From contig PPHI01000042.1 in the NCBI GenBank assembly GCA_002901265.1, forward strand, positions 62,001 through 126,000: 64,000 bases of DNA, read 5' to 3'. Made by a program: the position numbers and the translations under genes. Under the pieces are notes generated by a model. The model saw nothing but the letters and a program-made list of their open reading frames with translations, did not search any database and had not been told where the DNA came from. Source of the DNA: Rhodopirellula baltica. Lineage in GTDB: Bacteria > Planctomycetota > Planctomycetia > Pirellulales > Pirellulaceae. Of this stretch, positions 42,201 through 45,963 are shown piece after piece. Position 1 is the first letter of the stretch; every line of letters begins with the position of its first letter.

Positions 42201-42317
42201 GGAACGTTGGTACCGGTCGAGCCACACTTGCTCGACAGCTTGATTGTCGACGACGAAGATCCGAGTCGTGATTCCGAAATCGATGCGGCCTTGTTGGATT
42301 TCGATTTGCTCGACTGA
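18231..42317 (+). CDS. giant cell-surface protein: LEPR leader, two metzincins, beta-helices, cadherin-like repeats, GEVED, dockerin
   Basis: One uninterrupted 8,028-residue frame. Residues 34-46 carry an LEPR-XLL-type planctomycete leader (LETLEKRELLAAE) instead of a normal signal peptide. Metalloprotease module 1 has HEVGHGIGIAH at 257-267 and a Met-turn (LMEP). A PPC-like domain (about 297-443) and Ig-like domains follow, then module 2 with HEIGHSIGLGH at 905-915 and VMGSEG. After these come PPC-like domains, a right-handed beta-helix (about 1105-1900), a propeller-like region, cadherin/tandem-95 repeats (about 3150-4380), a second beta-helix patch (about 4700-4925), a GEVED domain (about 5550-5850, DYGDAP to GEVEDYQV), many further cadherin-like repeats to about 7860, a two-repeat type I dockerin (about 7866-7940) and an acidic tail. 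It is likely a Ca-binding surface adhesin/protease. Functions of the individual domains are inferred from families. Confidence 0.9.
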   Translation: MIHRSFPRRSRNVTHSTPAKRKVASRPSRKSVHLETLEKRELLAAELAHAVFAPGTPDEVIEQWEHHQSTGQGNNGGADPILAGSRWRTGAIDASPNQGDGMTLTWGIVNDGTPINDGGTGNLGSSDLVAFMDGIYGGGGNPVIESKPWFPIFERIYDLWSEKTGLNFVYESNDDGAPVASSDANTAGVAGVRADMRIGGTFIDGDYNTLAFNYYPNSGGTVGSDGDMVIDTADAWFLLNSNGPSGENRGLVNVLAHEVGHGIGIAHVEPINQTKLMEPIISFNFYGPQEDDVWNGNILYGDAYESNDSLPEAHDLGLLRNESVFIDDVSIDDATSDIDVYRFEVSTGTGISVDLTPAGTSYQAGPQGGTATQVNRRTQVDLGYRIKSDTGAVLLDVNANGVGLNESNSELDLAEPGVYFVEVYGAGGSSAQLYDLNLQVGRSFDFARNDGDLRLVSVNPNSEDIFSRDGYNVLNVSPTELTLRFSGDAAIDPDTLMQGIRVSGAGNDDVPGTLDDVVITPGWVGFGESERIVKIRFSEPLADSRYRVEVFGRDLPNLGVSALRDLNGDAFEPYVNGTDRDTVDFELELGAKVLAVVPQPVTVRDDGTVDQSSNRNIIHVYFDDDDLFAGGGTESLKNPAFYQLIRTEDSVSNRDDSRYIPSAVRIEATETVAVPNPQNPTSTTDVTVKVNRVVLEFAQDLDDLPGSGAFRLKVGASEPVATSTTQPQVQPFSVADPGSTFDLAYTLPSLGTASTLMISQTIQDGGLPFDYPGANLEPGGRDVLDEAHLGGSDGAGGIETRAYNFSLNEPFGVDSFGNPLFTTINPAQMQRVREIYDLWGEQLGIDFVETENAGTKVVVGDLAGAGGVSGPGGVAGLGGAGLVVMDSAETWDNVYGGGFFNVALHEIGHSIGLGHTYDLPPGTVMGSEGEYYGNAGEWRFAGDHDIVHGQYLYRPDNKDVDLYRFDAPNDGVLKVETFAERRTGGSLLDTHLSLYKQTVNGPVEVSANDDLTGSDSGLQWNVKDGEIYFIGVTAKGNEDFDPNNAGTGSGGTSQGAYELMVNFTKAAANSILDAAGTPIDGDADGIAGGTFDFWFRTADTDGTLFVNAANPNAGDGSEANPFREVDTALAAAQPGDIVRIVGNKGDDGNIGLPNDNYIANDDNLAYEIGRVGALNQTLDDGRDLIVPRGVTVMIDAGAVFKMHGSRIAIGSGNSGVDASDGALQVLGVPHLPVFFTSFNDPGAGLQRNPLLVAPAAGDWGGIDFRNETDRAEGRRELEREGIFLNYVGGADIRYGGGGVLINGQINPIAPIRLDDARPTLINNRITMNADAAISADPASFEETKFTSVRYQRDEAFVPDYDRVGPVIYGNTLINNSINGVLVRIDTKAGGVQEKLNVPARFDDKEVVHVLGDNLQIEGNAGGTPQMTRPDDLTLTQVNVTADASSTFTSGNYSYAVSFVDRFGFETPSTNPTNPTLVANNQSVRLVDLPIATGDFVSRRLYRSFNGGPLQLIADLNRSTTVFSDTGLVADNVNPVPLFGNSIRARPDSRLIIDPGLTVKSDGVRIELGFGANLIAEGDEGRPVVFTSRSDDRYGGSGTFDTTNNGESTGNAGDWAGIFANPYSRVSIDQAVIAHAGGLSSVGGTSAGFNAIGLLQADGRISNTRFESNASGVGGNSPTRVGRGPNDQSIIHVVGAQPIIVDNTFVNNFGANNAAISINSNSLKDRPLDDYGRQTGRIDVADAPSNNLGPVVHGNLIDSSGIAGMRIRAEILTTAVAFDDTDIVHVVSGDIVVPDLHTYGGLRLQSRVDESLVVKFTNGSGLIADGRPLDINDRIGGIVHVIGSPGFPVVLTSLADDSVGAGLDPLGNPLVDTNGNGPSTGSPGNWDGIQLLEFSHDRNVETVIEREGEIGGDGDVNGTEASAQAIGELAANEKSADENLRLGMTIHGNIASAGDIDTYSFRGVAGTTVWVDIDQTESSLDSRIDIIDGLGNVVASSDNSFAESQADAIEFVAPGVVALPMEQSSFALDNTFGNPDGNSKDLYTLNPLDAGLRIQLPGVNGVEQEYYIRISGKNGSTGVYQSQVRLKELQEFGGSTVRYADIRYATTGITASGVPLHSPLVGEGSAVPGQVVDLGNLGNTERASISLSGNLTDTDRQNMFTFTVERDSIQQIAGVTDNDGRTIAVTFDIDYADVVGRPNTALYIYQHQDAGPPTLYMVANDSNISSDQSGPNQGVDQDDLSRGSAGFKDAFLGTVELPLGQYDLVVTTNMEAPTDLDQYYNPGSSNQNIRLYPVDSTTRFASQNFEIGSSDNAIIQGEENRVPFTLGDLNLFVSSHFSLNTGGGAQPGVTVHNAQIGDAEALINSATETLGAIDVSDTGLLVGISVNEPGLSGSADGDGVDGLFYSYDLATNTIVQIGQTNYTTSHGEVNNGNIGITANAAGFSGLEFNALTFTAGDTPNLYGVASRGGGNSAFRDVFYDDPLPGNPNNGNAIGMQWRPAKNFIYRLDPATGDIIDANNTTRGGNDATEGAGTDRREIARLTFEGADGRNAFSRFAQPSDYPDWNVTGLTQLGNTFYAVSDQGHLISFGAAELAQPPNLPYLPARDIVGTLVNTFTTAGGNPLRFSSLTTGPANIPEYADLLFATDTAGNLYALDELGNFVPVLGAGQSSVSLGYTAVHGIGFANLDSNLWGRTTQRGDDVGSNDLDLDPTTDEDVSLYFGFPTLDNDIVNGSVPTNYYEGRGGYNFLGGAQGQLESYALDLRGYAYEDQPSLYFTYFLDTEDTNAQSNTTAKIGDAMRVFVSSEQDRTWRLVSTNNVATDVAGNDFLDNLDEFDLNASGYVKNFDQDAFGDPIYQFVQPLHDSSSWRQAKVSLAPWAGHTDVRFRFDFNTAGETEINALELRAVRPQYMLDNRSFQYTINSGGGTRTFEFDYGLVLQMPSGGSLVDGSTITVVDPANGSSITYTFSDQNGPNPTDGALTIPYTTNMTAAKISLEFAGRLTPFFDVIIDPEDPERLSIKGNGTPDIGGASGFVTQNLVVERPGVTGAVQIPVGIDATTIEIRDLMQAYVAREYNNVTPTADPVLDLLLNTQEADLNDTVVVENLEVTAGDDSGIAFDGVRYLTVNPSRYTRLGAGETMTVVYTYDTNDNNGGVTPQTAQVTIRGLNDRPTAVSDSAETVVGRGVDINVLDNDSDPDETDVLTVALGTRPPASGTVTLINNVIHYEPEPGFVGSDSFGYVINDGTIDSTEVLVNVRVYPNNAGPIVGANLTPTFDENSGNHVVDLLAGASETEGDGLGVTNVFKISGDDTGIVFNRLNARFEVSTDAYERLSAGELETVQYRYNVTDGRGNGVARVATITLRGVNDPTVTNQDNIEVVEDTLTMLDVLDNDADVDQNDNLTIILASNTTTAGGTVDVINGRVRYVPAENFVGSDSFTYQVNDGTTVSAPTTVNLTVTPVNDAPTVDDALITVTLSEDDVVFTQDLFADVVDVESDPLMVSNVRFSGASPRGLSLNATTGELQINPDELNSLMALVNSQVYVDFDVIDGNGGVLARRIEIQIAGENDKPVAVPDHGFTNRGRVIEGQTIDIGVLLNDYDADGDTLQILLPSDRSQLGAILSVESGRVRYQSNLDVPDGEPYIEDSFTYYVTDGRTDTSPIGVSQTAITLVNGATMVDGQRVILTTDTDRSVVVEFNTTGVAADSTDLLVTYSLGDTADQIATALASVLAGDGLSAGASGNTVSLSGIAAAVVTESISERVIVYVNNYSDTATDSITAPVATPIGNFVTAEGNGFANVNMLANVVDPDFDPPQFFAVELEHQSGDAGGIQFDPVNNQLIVDQSYYTYLNAGQTELVSFTWMVSDQVGQVALRDRTIQINGTQTAPLGTKDVAITQPGTPIVIDVLANDSLPDNGDNHRIVGVPTAANGTVTITAGGTRLTYVPRNGFVGVDMLTYTISDGQATAQVDVTVSVTADHFDYSIGEEENATFFDLLDETDDLEFRPLSVDDLVLEQGNDAGISFTGSGLDVDPNAYQYLAGGEIEEIVYTYNVIESNGISYPRSIRLQVIGAQDAPTAAVDFAATKANADPLLPGQEVIIDVLFNDDDVDALDSLTPHFFAPLVSTPPLNGRVEVNPDGTIRYVPNPGFGATGIETDTFEYYVTDGLSESPVRTVTVTVHPDNQTPTGVAPIAATYQENTGIQQLPLLQGVVDPEGGTVSVPIESLEIIGDDRGLTFIPGTSSIIIDTDAYDIYFDAVDPVITINFYVIDGAGSRVPNTATITIETEDDAPVGQPDFYQVREDTAKRLYVMDNDTPEEIGDVHTLGVAPIAAVTAPQFGTVQVVGNYILYTPNPDYNGPDFFEYELTDSNATDGPIRVDIEVTPVNDDPISVRPVVSTVEQPELGIRGIDAGALQPYQVFNETLRLFGFNAVDPGPIVAFGGYNPAGTLPTIVDSPSIDGVLPGSNFGYYQQGNSTSQTLINGARRMENNAFEGVYIDDLVIGVSERGERVYGGTAAQQFVANPYFEAITIYDPQTGEPAPRPEVDFGQYQLEVRLSADYGGTPQHSNIPRAQAIGLKLQDAIYGLPLSGARIPDGTIIRISDGESTINLEFEDISNPVVRTGFTNGNVPVEFTVGMEATDIAAAIRDAINSPAVQSFFKVSASLDTGEVRPGVNNGTSDTVLLHGPAASDLFGRLDFSADPISFPLTVLQYAVDGPGEEGGDENRFRPQGQIILQNNIISDSSQFGIVVDAGSRDRTNVAAGSANTLPRPGSAMNFVTQEPDELVPGVVVMNNILNTNGSGGIRISGDQQGGVNAPQIFARIVNNTIYGDRSGDVGIQVDAGAAPTLLNNAVVNLATGVNVTAGVNAMEMFGTIYAMNGTNAAGTSLGAFPLTPLDPNLFTDPDNGNFYPIALSALIDSGLGALDDRAVLENLRRDLGIAESPIIAPIRDLTGQSRVDDPLVNNGSGTGEIVFIDRGALDRSDFVGPTAFLSDPLDNGADGRDQDPFRTYVRLVNGTQQQFVVRLDDVDGSGPDDSTVTAQTVVLTENGRRLIPGVDYTFAYLATSNQIILTAASGVWNPQSAYEITLNNRDRYVLNMYNGLNTADGDQFVVEDNAGNTATFEFNSGYVLQIEQTLTLNVVGAADQFIDRDTFSITSPDGQTTLTFEFETIGGVSGNNVAIDIGSADTITDVRDAIFGVLSQPSIASQLQISPVRVGDDKVQLGSQSGASVDTTLNPLTVTGVDSGIVDGDTILYAQGGGITVQFEFDDSGLADPFSVPGNLDPATTHVIPFSATDTPQALADRAAAIVADAGLGLNARGLLGGVIYLGGKSSDRLNVSSGGLQLTGTPQTTAKASLVVPPAATAAGVNGEELTITSGGVTVTFLLTTNSSVTTTSDKVLLLPGDGPNEIAAALRGRIQARFPGFGSSVEDNVITLGEPDFLRPGSSPINTSIDVSLTSITQSGIAGGIVAIPFVPSIDFTADAMVGQVIAAIEASGMQTTTFAPGGGTVWLDNTANVIGAESGLAGSIRDQAGNTLEPNRVNRETQFTILMPGVRLDYGDAPSRSNSANGYLTLFDENGARHTVSPLGLPRLGSHVDTEVDAFAWPDADDVPATVDASATGNAFTIGVSVNGRQIGVDSASASPGDTLEVTIDSVVRVYELILAGTVPQGNNVGVIVVPGEPADALAQRIAAAIADDLSTTTYRVSINHQNGESVFTIDSIDDEDGVWIGSDGALDGVFLDPETGAVLSYLNPLSPQGSDLVIDTTGGGLLDAWIDFNGDGDFNDPYEQVLSNQTLVDGRNTVRILTPNNPAPLVSVNGFGQTWARFRLSTTGNTLPEGAIIGGEVEDYQVSIISAQLPVPDNDTYFAVEDTPFASVVSVSDGDQFKGATNIGFELDPNQSVRNGTLSLDPTTGQFTYTPAEDFFGVDTFVYRLTGNQTVNGVTVPVRSTVAATVTINVAPVNDAPFALDHSRTTSEPTDTNTNTAVTITAAELLTGSLPQDDALLRLPPWNEQEQSVSVVQISVYDASGTLTPIVPANAADGDYTLTSHLADGLGTVTGEVTVTVAGGIVTEVVYQPDEDYNEDNPALGGNPSLSQFVYTVSDDGKTTLPNGNPADPMPAAETFDATVSLRVLPMNDAPTANDDVLGTDQYPGLILEDTPYVITPSMLTGNDYAGRIASDDEASGVNDGPVSIVTTFSAAPNFPSNWSAFPITTAQGGRVSLVGGNLVYTPAADFYGVDSFEYFIVDQGVTVNANGTTTPDAKYASATASLVVYPVNDAPLAEDKILDDSMIPSEDRRFKIRESEDLTITASDLLQGSVAHGGNPSIGVPQDESGQTLRISALIATNRQGIDVTIVSDGTYQTPHGTIEVVFANGYLDHLVYVQSQDFNADNPRTGGARTNDQFRFVVQDDSFAEWPEGGQRQVDSLTSTGTADILVTPQNDAPFLEPIQITDESGSDWAAYYGNNTSQIPVPREGSANVILIPLDYIDNYAFAGPPTAADENQGNPPLNDGELLEFALPVSTTALGGSVQLVTQQGQRFIRYTPPEDAFGVDTFQYSATDSGVNENIDGARTPAPLTSIGTVDVLLHPTNDAPVSFNRDLIGTEDTPLPFTAADLLAMNSSQPTLPIRADATRDDVFDETEQIANLRVVAVVYNGQQYRTSTPAGSPIQMSHGTLALNFAGGVLVDGLYTSTSPDNNELIAIDAFQYIVADDGEVELPGSGDFFGESSDRSEVLSTVEGTPSVASLRLTPVNDEPSFTTPRVDILERDDTGSPTVFQWATNILGGPVTALDEATQAVHFRMKSFSDPQSLFYQAPELDPFDGTIKIYPAPDQFGTATFVVAANDGVYLPSDPAFVNPQRLETITINLRPVNDPPRVNPAAASQSASDPTMPTDAAYSIGPNGSITFTMKEDNVDASGNASDYIIPLTNPAFLSSLGTSSYEAPGLLDPFIAGPDNEISGNYDVSEGGSQTLSIVDVFANGPVTTDKGGSIDAVRDAQNNIIALKYQPAADYNRNIGGLDTFRYTVSDNGASFINGQVRPDPRTIFGRVSFSIEPVNSAPVFDIAANPAEVREDSGVQNVFGFATNIAGGPTQATDESTQSVRFHVGSANLSDTEVAALFTQLPQISQNGTLTYQSAPNVFGMFEFVAHLCDNGLTDNLDPDCTIGTEGPTDRGDVNRSEGQTFTITILPVNDPPSTRDGNPAPMIVVDEDGSMDLSFGMDLGGYDLLAAFAGGPDNENSDTTFGSQTLHGQSISVDLASFPATTQLGVSLTPILDANDNVIGFNYTPPSNYSGMDQLVYTIRDDGQSVQIGAGLMPIDDPKTTRVTVMIDVTPINDPPVSSADDNPASLNVSLTEGDPAYFDANWMLGATVGPFDAVDELQSQTLKQPTLEAVSSDFVFTSAPQVQLTGDRISLAFEADPDGFGDAVYRVILTDDGGTPNDESDDASQSYLFTISIAGVNDPPTFEGTDSVSVLEDSGAYSETWATNISTGPGEVSQSIDRFVVTVPPGLEDLFSVQPSVSPDGFLSFTPADDAAGRVVLGIRAIDSEGASSASHDLTITIENINDAPIANNDPISGDEDSIKTIRSADILSNDIDPDLNNRAPYDDEVLSIMMPVQFTTTLGATVTFNSVTGDIVYDPTSSSTLDAMRPGDSVIDTFTYTLTDGEIQSTAQISITVAGTNDAPRLTDDTFVISPATPTTLDIYPNDVDVDGTIVPSTVIITTQPSHGALVVADDGSVTYTPLASYRGTDSFQYTVADELGQQSAQATVTLRVGIAPEPQAVLAGTSRGRAVTVDPIAGVVGAEPSSVTIQSGPNNGEAQILTSGEIRYTPNDGFVGTETITFTVADASGFESDTATITIKVVASALQNPLSNYDVNADGKVAPLDALLVINKIGSEASTGGQIPVPDDAVGPRYFDVNGDLKISPLDALNVINSIARQNSGGGSGEGEATSVTPLSSLIGAPTKRPESPFGDVPADNGSVTMESAVDQIVATGTLVPVEPHLLDSLIVDDEDPSRDSEIDAALLDFDLLD

Positions 42318-42434
42318 ATTTCAGCCAGCGAATTCGGCAGTTCGATGGCGGACAGAATCGGCAATCAACCATACTAGGTTGAGTCGCCTCCTTTTCTGCT
42401 CCGCCGATCGAATCTGTTTCCACAGGAATGTCCG

Positions 42435-43565
42435 ATGCTTTTCCGAACGACGCTGGCGACGGTTGCGTTGACCGCGGCCGGTCTGTTTTCCATTGACTGG
42501 TCGTCATCGGTTGTTGCGGCGCAAATCGCTGCAGCACCGCAATCGCATGCCCAACCGCCGGAGACCAATCCGGTGTTGTTGCAGATGATTCGGGACGACG
42601 CGGTCCACCGAGAACTCGACCTCACCCCGGATCAAATCCAACAGATTCGGGTCGCCATTGAAGCGATTGATGGACCCTGGTTTCGCGTCCGTATTCGTCC
42701 CGCAGACGAACGTGGCAAAACAATCGCAGAACTCACTCGTCAGCTTGAAACGTCACTGGAACAGATCCTCGATGACCAACAACTCCGACGCGTTGACCAA
42801 CTTCGCAACCAGGCGTTAGGCACCCGGATGATTGTTCGCGATTCGGTCGCGGACACACTGGAATTGACGGAGCGAGACCGCCAATCCTTGTATGACACCT
42901 TCCGCAAGACAGATGCTGCGGTACAAGACGCTCAATCGAAAGTCAGCGCCGGTGAACTGGATTCACAGGCGGCGGCAAAGCAGATCCAACGGCTTCAGCA
43001 CGAAGAACGAACATCGTTCATGGACAAGCTCTCCGCATCGCAAAAAGTTAAATTCGTCGATGTCACTGGCAAGAGCTTCGACTTTTCCAAAGTCAAACGG
43101 ACCTATCCCTCTGCTCCCGAGTTGACGCTGCAAGGCGGAGAATGGCTGCAAGGAAGTCCTATCGAACTGAAAGACCTTCGTGGCAAGGTTGTTGCAGTTC
43201 ACTTCTACGCATTCGAGTGCATTAACTGTCGACGAAATCTGCCGCACTACAACGCATGGCGGACCGACTTCCCAGATGAAGACCTTGTCATCATCGGGAT
43301 CCAAACACCCGAGACGCCGCGGGAGCGTGACCCATCGGCGGTCAAAGCGGCGATCAAGAACGAACAGATTGAGTATCCGGTGCTAATGGATACTCAATCA
43401 AAAAACTGGCAGCAGTGGTCCAACACCATGTGGCCGACCGTGTACCTGATCGACAAGAAAGGCTACTTACGGCGGTGGTGGCAGGGCGAAATGAACTGGA
43501 AAGAGACGCCCGGTGAAAAGCAAATGCGCGAGACGATCGAACAGTTGATCGCCGAAGAAGGCTAA
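42435..43565 (+). CDS. secreted thioredoxin-fold (redoxin/TlpA-like) protein
   Basis: This 376-residue protein has a signal peptide (MLFRTTLATVALTAAGLFS, Ala-rich cleavage region near 30) and an AGGA 7 bases before the start. Residues about 45-215 form a helical, Gln/Arg-rich region resembling planctomycete regions with predicted helical repeats (LDLTPDQIQQI). The C-terminal part is a thioredoxin fold: LKDLRGKVVAVHFYAFECINC with the CxxC pair Cys262/Cys265, then the cis-Pro motif MWPTVYLID and GYLRRWWQGEMNW. It is probably a periplasmic thiol oxidoreductase. It follows the giant surface protein by 117 bases on the same strand and could help with disulfides, though that link is only positional. 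Confidence 0.85.
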   Translation: MLFRTTLATVALTAAGLFSIDWSSSVVAAQIAAAPQSHAQPPETNPVLLQMIRDDAVHRELDLTPDQIQQIRVAIEAIDGPWFRVRIRPADERGKTIAELTRQLETSLEQILDDQQLRRVDQLRNQALGTRMIVRDSVADTLELTERDRQSLYDTFRKTDAAVQDAQSKVSAGELDSQAAAKQIQRLQHEERTSFMDKLSASQKVKFVDVTGKSFDFSKVKRTYPSAPELTLQGGEWLQGSPIELKDLRGKVVAVHFYAFECINCRRNLPHYNAWRTDFPDEDLVIIGIQTPETPRERDPSAVKAAIKNEQIEYPVLMDTQSKNWQQWSNTMWPTVYLIDKKGYLRRWWQGEMNWKETPGEKQMRETIEQLIAEEG

Positions 43566-43581
43566 GCCATCGCTCAATCGA

Positions 43582-44256
43582 TTACAGCGACTTGATTTCC
43601 AAGTTGCGCCAACGGACTTCGAATGGGCCCGAGTTCGCACCAATTCCGTGAACTTGCAAACCGATGACGCCTTGTGGGTGGGTTTCGAAAATCGCTTCAT
43701 CGGTCAGGTCAGCGATTTCGTGGCCGTTGAGAAACGTTTTGATGTTGGCTCCCTTGGCAACAACGCGATACTCGTTCCACTCGCCGTTCTTGTAGAAGTC
43801 ATGTTGGTTGACTTTGGCGTCATCTGATTGTGGCTCGGGAGAAAGCCAGCCTCGTCCGGTCGATTCGCCATAGATCCACCCCGCTTGTCCGGGACCATTT
43901 TCGATCTCCACCTGGGGGCCATAGATACGCCCGCCGTAGGCATCCGACGATTTTTCACTTTTCAGTTTCGATCGGATTTGGACGCCGGAGTTGAGCCCGG
44001 CATCACATTTGACTTCAAAGGTCAGTTCGAAATCGCCATATTCTTTGTCGGTGCAAAGGAAGGTGTTTCCCGATCCTTCGGCGGTCTTGCCGACAATGAC
44101 ACCGTCTTCGACTTTGTACGTCGCATAGCCGCTTTTGACGGACCACCCGTCAAGTGTTTTTCCGTCGAACAATGAGGTGGTACCGTCGGCAGCAGAAGCT
44201 TGACCAGCGAAAGTCAAAAGGGACAACATCAACAGGCGGGATAAGATTCGTTTCAT
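43582..44256 (-). CDS. secreted DUF1080 (3-keto-disaccharide hydrolase-type) protein
   Basis: This 224-residue protein has a signal peptide (MKRILSRLLMLSLLTFAGQASA) followed by one DUF1080 jelly-roll domain covering the rest: SLFDGKTLDGW, GVIVGKTAEGSGNTFLCTDKEYGDFELTFEVK, LNSGVQIRS, YGPQVEIENG, GWLSPE and GVIGLQVHG are typical strands. The family is greatly expanded in planctomycetes and includes concanavalin-like glycan-binding or 3-keto-glycoside-hydrolysing proteins. Its length is standard. It converges on the thioredoxin-like gene with 16 bases between stops. Confidence 0.9.
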   Translation of the reverse strand: MKRILSRLLMLSLLTFAGQASAADGTTSLFDGKTLDGWSVKSGYATYKVEDGVIVGKTAEGSGNTFLCTDKEYGDFELTFEVKCDAGLNSGVQIRSKLKSEKSSDAYGGRIYGPQVEIENGPGQAGWIYGESTGRGWLSPEPQSDDAKVNQHDFYKNGEWNEYRVVAKGANIKTFLNGHEIADLTDEAIFETHPQGVIGLQVHGIGANSGPFEVRWRNLEIKSL

Positions 44257-44708
44257 CAGAGTGATTTCGGAGAGAGGCGGGAGTGTTCGTCAAAGAGAAC
44301 TTGAGCGGCATTATACGCCATCGCCTGCATGATTGCAGACTGACACTCGTGGCAAGACGCATCGATACGGTCTGCCAGCTCACGCGGATTGGCAAGGTCA
44401 TTGAAGAACACCCAAACGCGGGCAACGTTTGTGCGTTTTGACTTGCAAATCAAATTGTTTCCGGACAGGAAATCCGGACGAGATTGTTGGCTTGGTTGAT
44501 CGGGGCTTCGACCGCCTCGGGGTTTACGGCCGGCCCGACAAGCCTTTGTGGAAGTCTTCCACACGACACCGAAAGGAACCTGGCGGTGACGTCTTACTCG
44601 CACGCTCTTGTTTTCGTGCGGGCGAACTCATTGTGCTGTGCCACAACTTGTTCTGTGATTGCGTCGCAATCGTTTTCCGTAGGGGCCTTCCCCTATCAAT
44701 CCGAACAC
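44257..44708. other. 452-bp region without a supportable gene
   Basis: The region lies between two minus-strand genes. A 115-codon minus-strand frame ends in a TGATG overlap with the DUF1080 start, but its Arg/Ser/Pro-rich translation has no recognisable domain and weak start context, so I do not call it. The segment probably contains the DUF1080 promoter. Confidence 0.4.
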
Positions 44709-45530
44709 TCAAATAGAACCGTAGCTACTCGAAGGCATTGAAGGATTGTTCATCACGGACGGCATGGAAGCAGTCGGCGAAATCGACGAACCCTTAGAAG
44801 GTTCGAGGGACCGTTGATCAATTCGACGATCAACGAAACCGTTGCGGGCACGTGCGACCGGGAAGATCACGTCGTGCAACCCGCCGAGAATTACCACGCG
44901 AGTCATCTCGGCGGTACTGCGAACGTTCAGGTGACGGTATGCCTTCTGACGCTCACGCTCGATCGTTTTCACCGAAACCTTGAGCTTCGTAGCGATCTGC
45001 TTGTTGGGAGCTCCCTCGACGACGAAATCGACGATCTTTCGCTGACGCTCGGGAAGCGTTTGATAGAGCCGATGGCAACGCAAGACATCGAACTGATGCG
45101 TGACCAAGCTGCTCAAGGCAACCGCGTCGCGGATCGAGTCGACGATCTCGTGTGTTTCCATAGTGTTGAAGGAAACAACGTGAGCGATACGTGCGACCGC
45201 TTCCGATGCCGACATGCCGCTGTTCTCGTCCAAAACTAACGCGACCGGTGCGGCAACGTTCTTTTCGAACAACAACTGCTCGATGCTCGACCATTGTTGG
45301 ATCCTGGGATCATAGTCCAGGAAGATGCAGGCGATCTCCTCAGTCGACGCCGCTTGGTTAACCAAAGACGTGATCGAAGGAGACGTTTGAAAGCGATAGC
45401 CTTCGGCACTCGCTGCTTGCCCGACTCGTGAAAGCCAAGCTGAATCTTTGCTTGCGGCAAAGACGACGGGTCGCACCTGCGCTAATGGCGTTGGTGGATA
45501 GCCCATCGAAGATTCGTGATGATTCATCAT
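44709..45530 (-). CDS. LuxR/FixJ-type response regulator
   Basis: I chose the ATG at 45530 (273 aa), not an upstream GTG whose extra residues are Cys/Ser/Trp-rich and unlike the family. Residues about 15-145 form a divergent receiver domain: VVFAASKDSAWL replaces the usual acidic DD pair, and the probable phospho-acceptor lies in IFLDYDPR. The C-terminal HTH-LuxR domain (about 155-220) has LPERQRKIVDFVVEGAPNKQIATKL and KTIERERQKAYRHLNVRSTAEM. The tail is Ser/Met/Pro-rich. Loss of the Mg-binding acid pair suggests phosphorylation-independent control. It is divergent from the oxidoreductase/ROK pair; an 18-bp palindrome lies between them. Confidence 0.82.
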   Translation of the reverse strand: MMNHHESSMGYPPTPLAQVRPVVFAASKDSAWLSRVGQAASAEGYRFQTSPSITSLVNQAASTEEIACIFLDYDPRIQQWSSIEQLLFEKNVAAPVALVLDENSGMSASEAVARIAHVVSFNTMETHEIVDSIRDAVALSSLVTHQFDVLRCHRLYQTLPERQRKIVDFVVEGAPNKQIATKLKVSVKTIERERQKAYRHLNVRSTAEMTRVVILGGLHDVIFPVARARNGFVDRRIDQRSLEPSKGSSISPTASMPSVMNNPSMPSSSYGSI

Positions 45531-45698
45531 CAGTTCAAACCCCAGAAGGTACGTGGAAAGACTAGAGGGGGTACTCCACACCCGAATGTGGAAGGCCTCC
45601 GTCCAGCAGTTGCATCGGCTTGTATGAGCGTTCGCCCTCACTCACCGCGATAGCGTGTGTTACGCGCGTGTGTCCCACGCAAGCGCAGAACACACAGC

Positions 45699-45722
45699 GT
45701 CAAACACGCCCGTGTGTTTGAC
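45699..45722. repeat. 9-bp inverted repeat (gtcaaacac / gtgtttgac)
   Basis: The perfect 9-bp arms at 45699-45707 and 45714-45722 are separated by gcccgt. The repeat sits in a tract rich in cgtgtgt/acacac words in the leader of the LuxR-type gene. It may be a regulatory hairpin or a protein-binding site. Confidence 0.5.
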
Positions 45723-45819
45723 TCGGTCGGGCTCCCGACAAAGGAAAGTGTCAAACCCTCATGAGAGGGAAAACCGACGCGGGTACGAGGACACAGGAGG
45801 GGTAGGGTGAATACTCATG

Positions 45820-45837
45820 ACGTTGAGTGCTCAACGT
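45820..45837. promoter_or_regulatory. 18-bp palindrome, candidate operator of the LuxR-type regulator
   Basis: acgttgag-tg-ctcaacgt is a perfect 8-bp inverted repeat with a 2-base spacer, in the divergent intergenic space between the LuxR-type regulator and the oxidoreductase gene. Its size and symmetry match sites of dimeric LuxR/FixJ HTH proteins. The assignment is inference. Confidence 0.45.
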
Positions 45838-45963
45838 GAGGGTTCGCCGACTTCGCTACACTTCGCATGAACCCCGCGGCGCGGCGGTTGCGTTTCTGCA
45901 ACACCGCGCTCAAACTTGCGTCCTCACGCCACCCGTCTGCACAAACCACTGACGATTGACCAG

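Noticed and set aside
44256-44603. A 115-codon minus-strand frame with a TGATG junction to the DUF1080 gene
   Set aside because: The translation is basic and low in structure, no family is recognised and the start context is poor. The overlap may be chance.
45664-45724. The gtgtgt-rich tract as a CRISPR array or tandem repeat
   Set aside because: The words are short, unevenly spaced and not direct repeats with spacers; inverted pairing explains them better.
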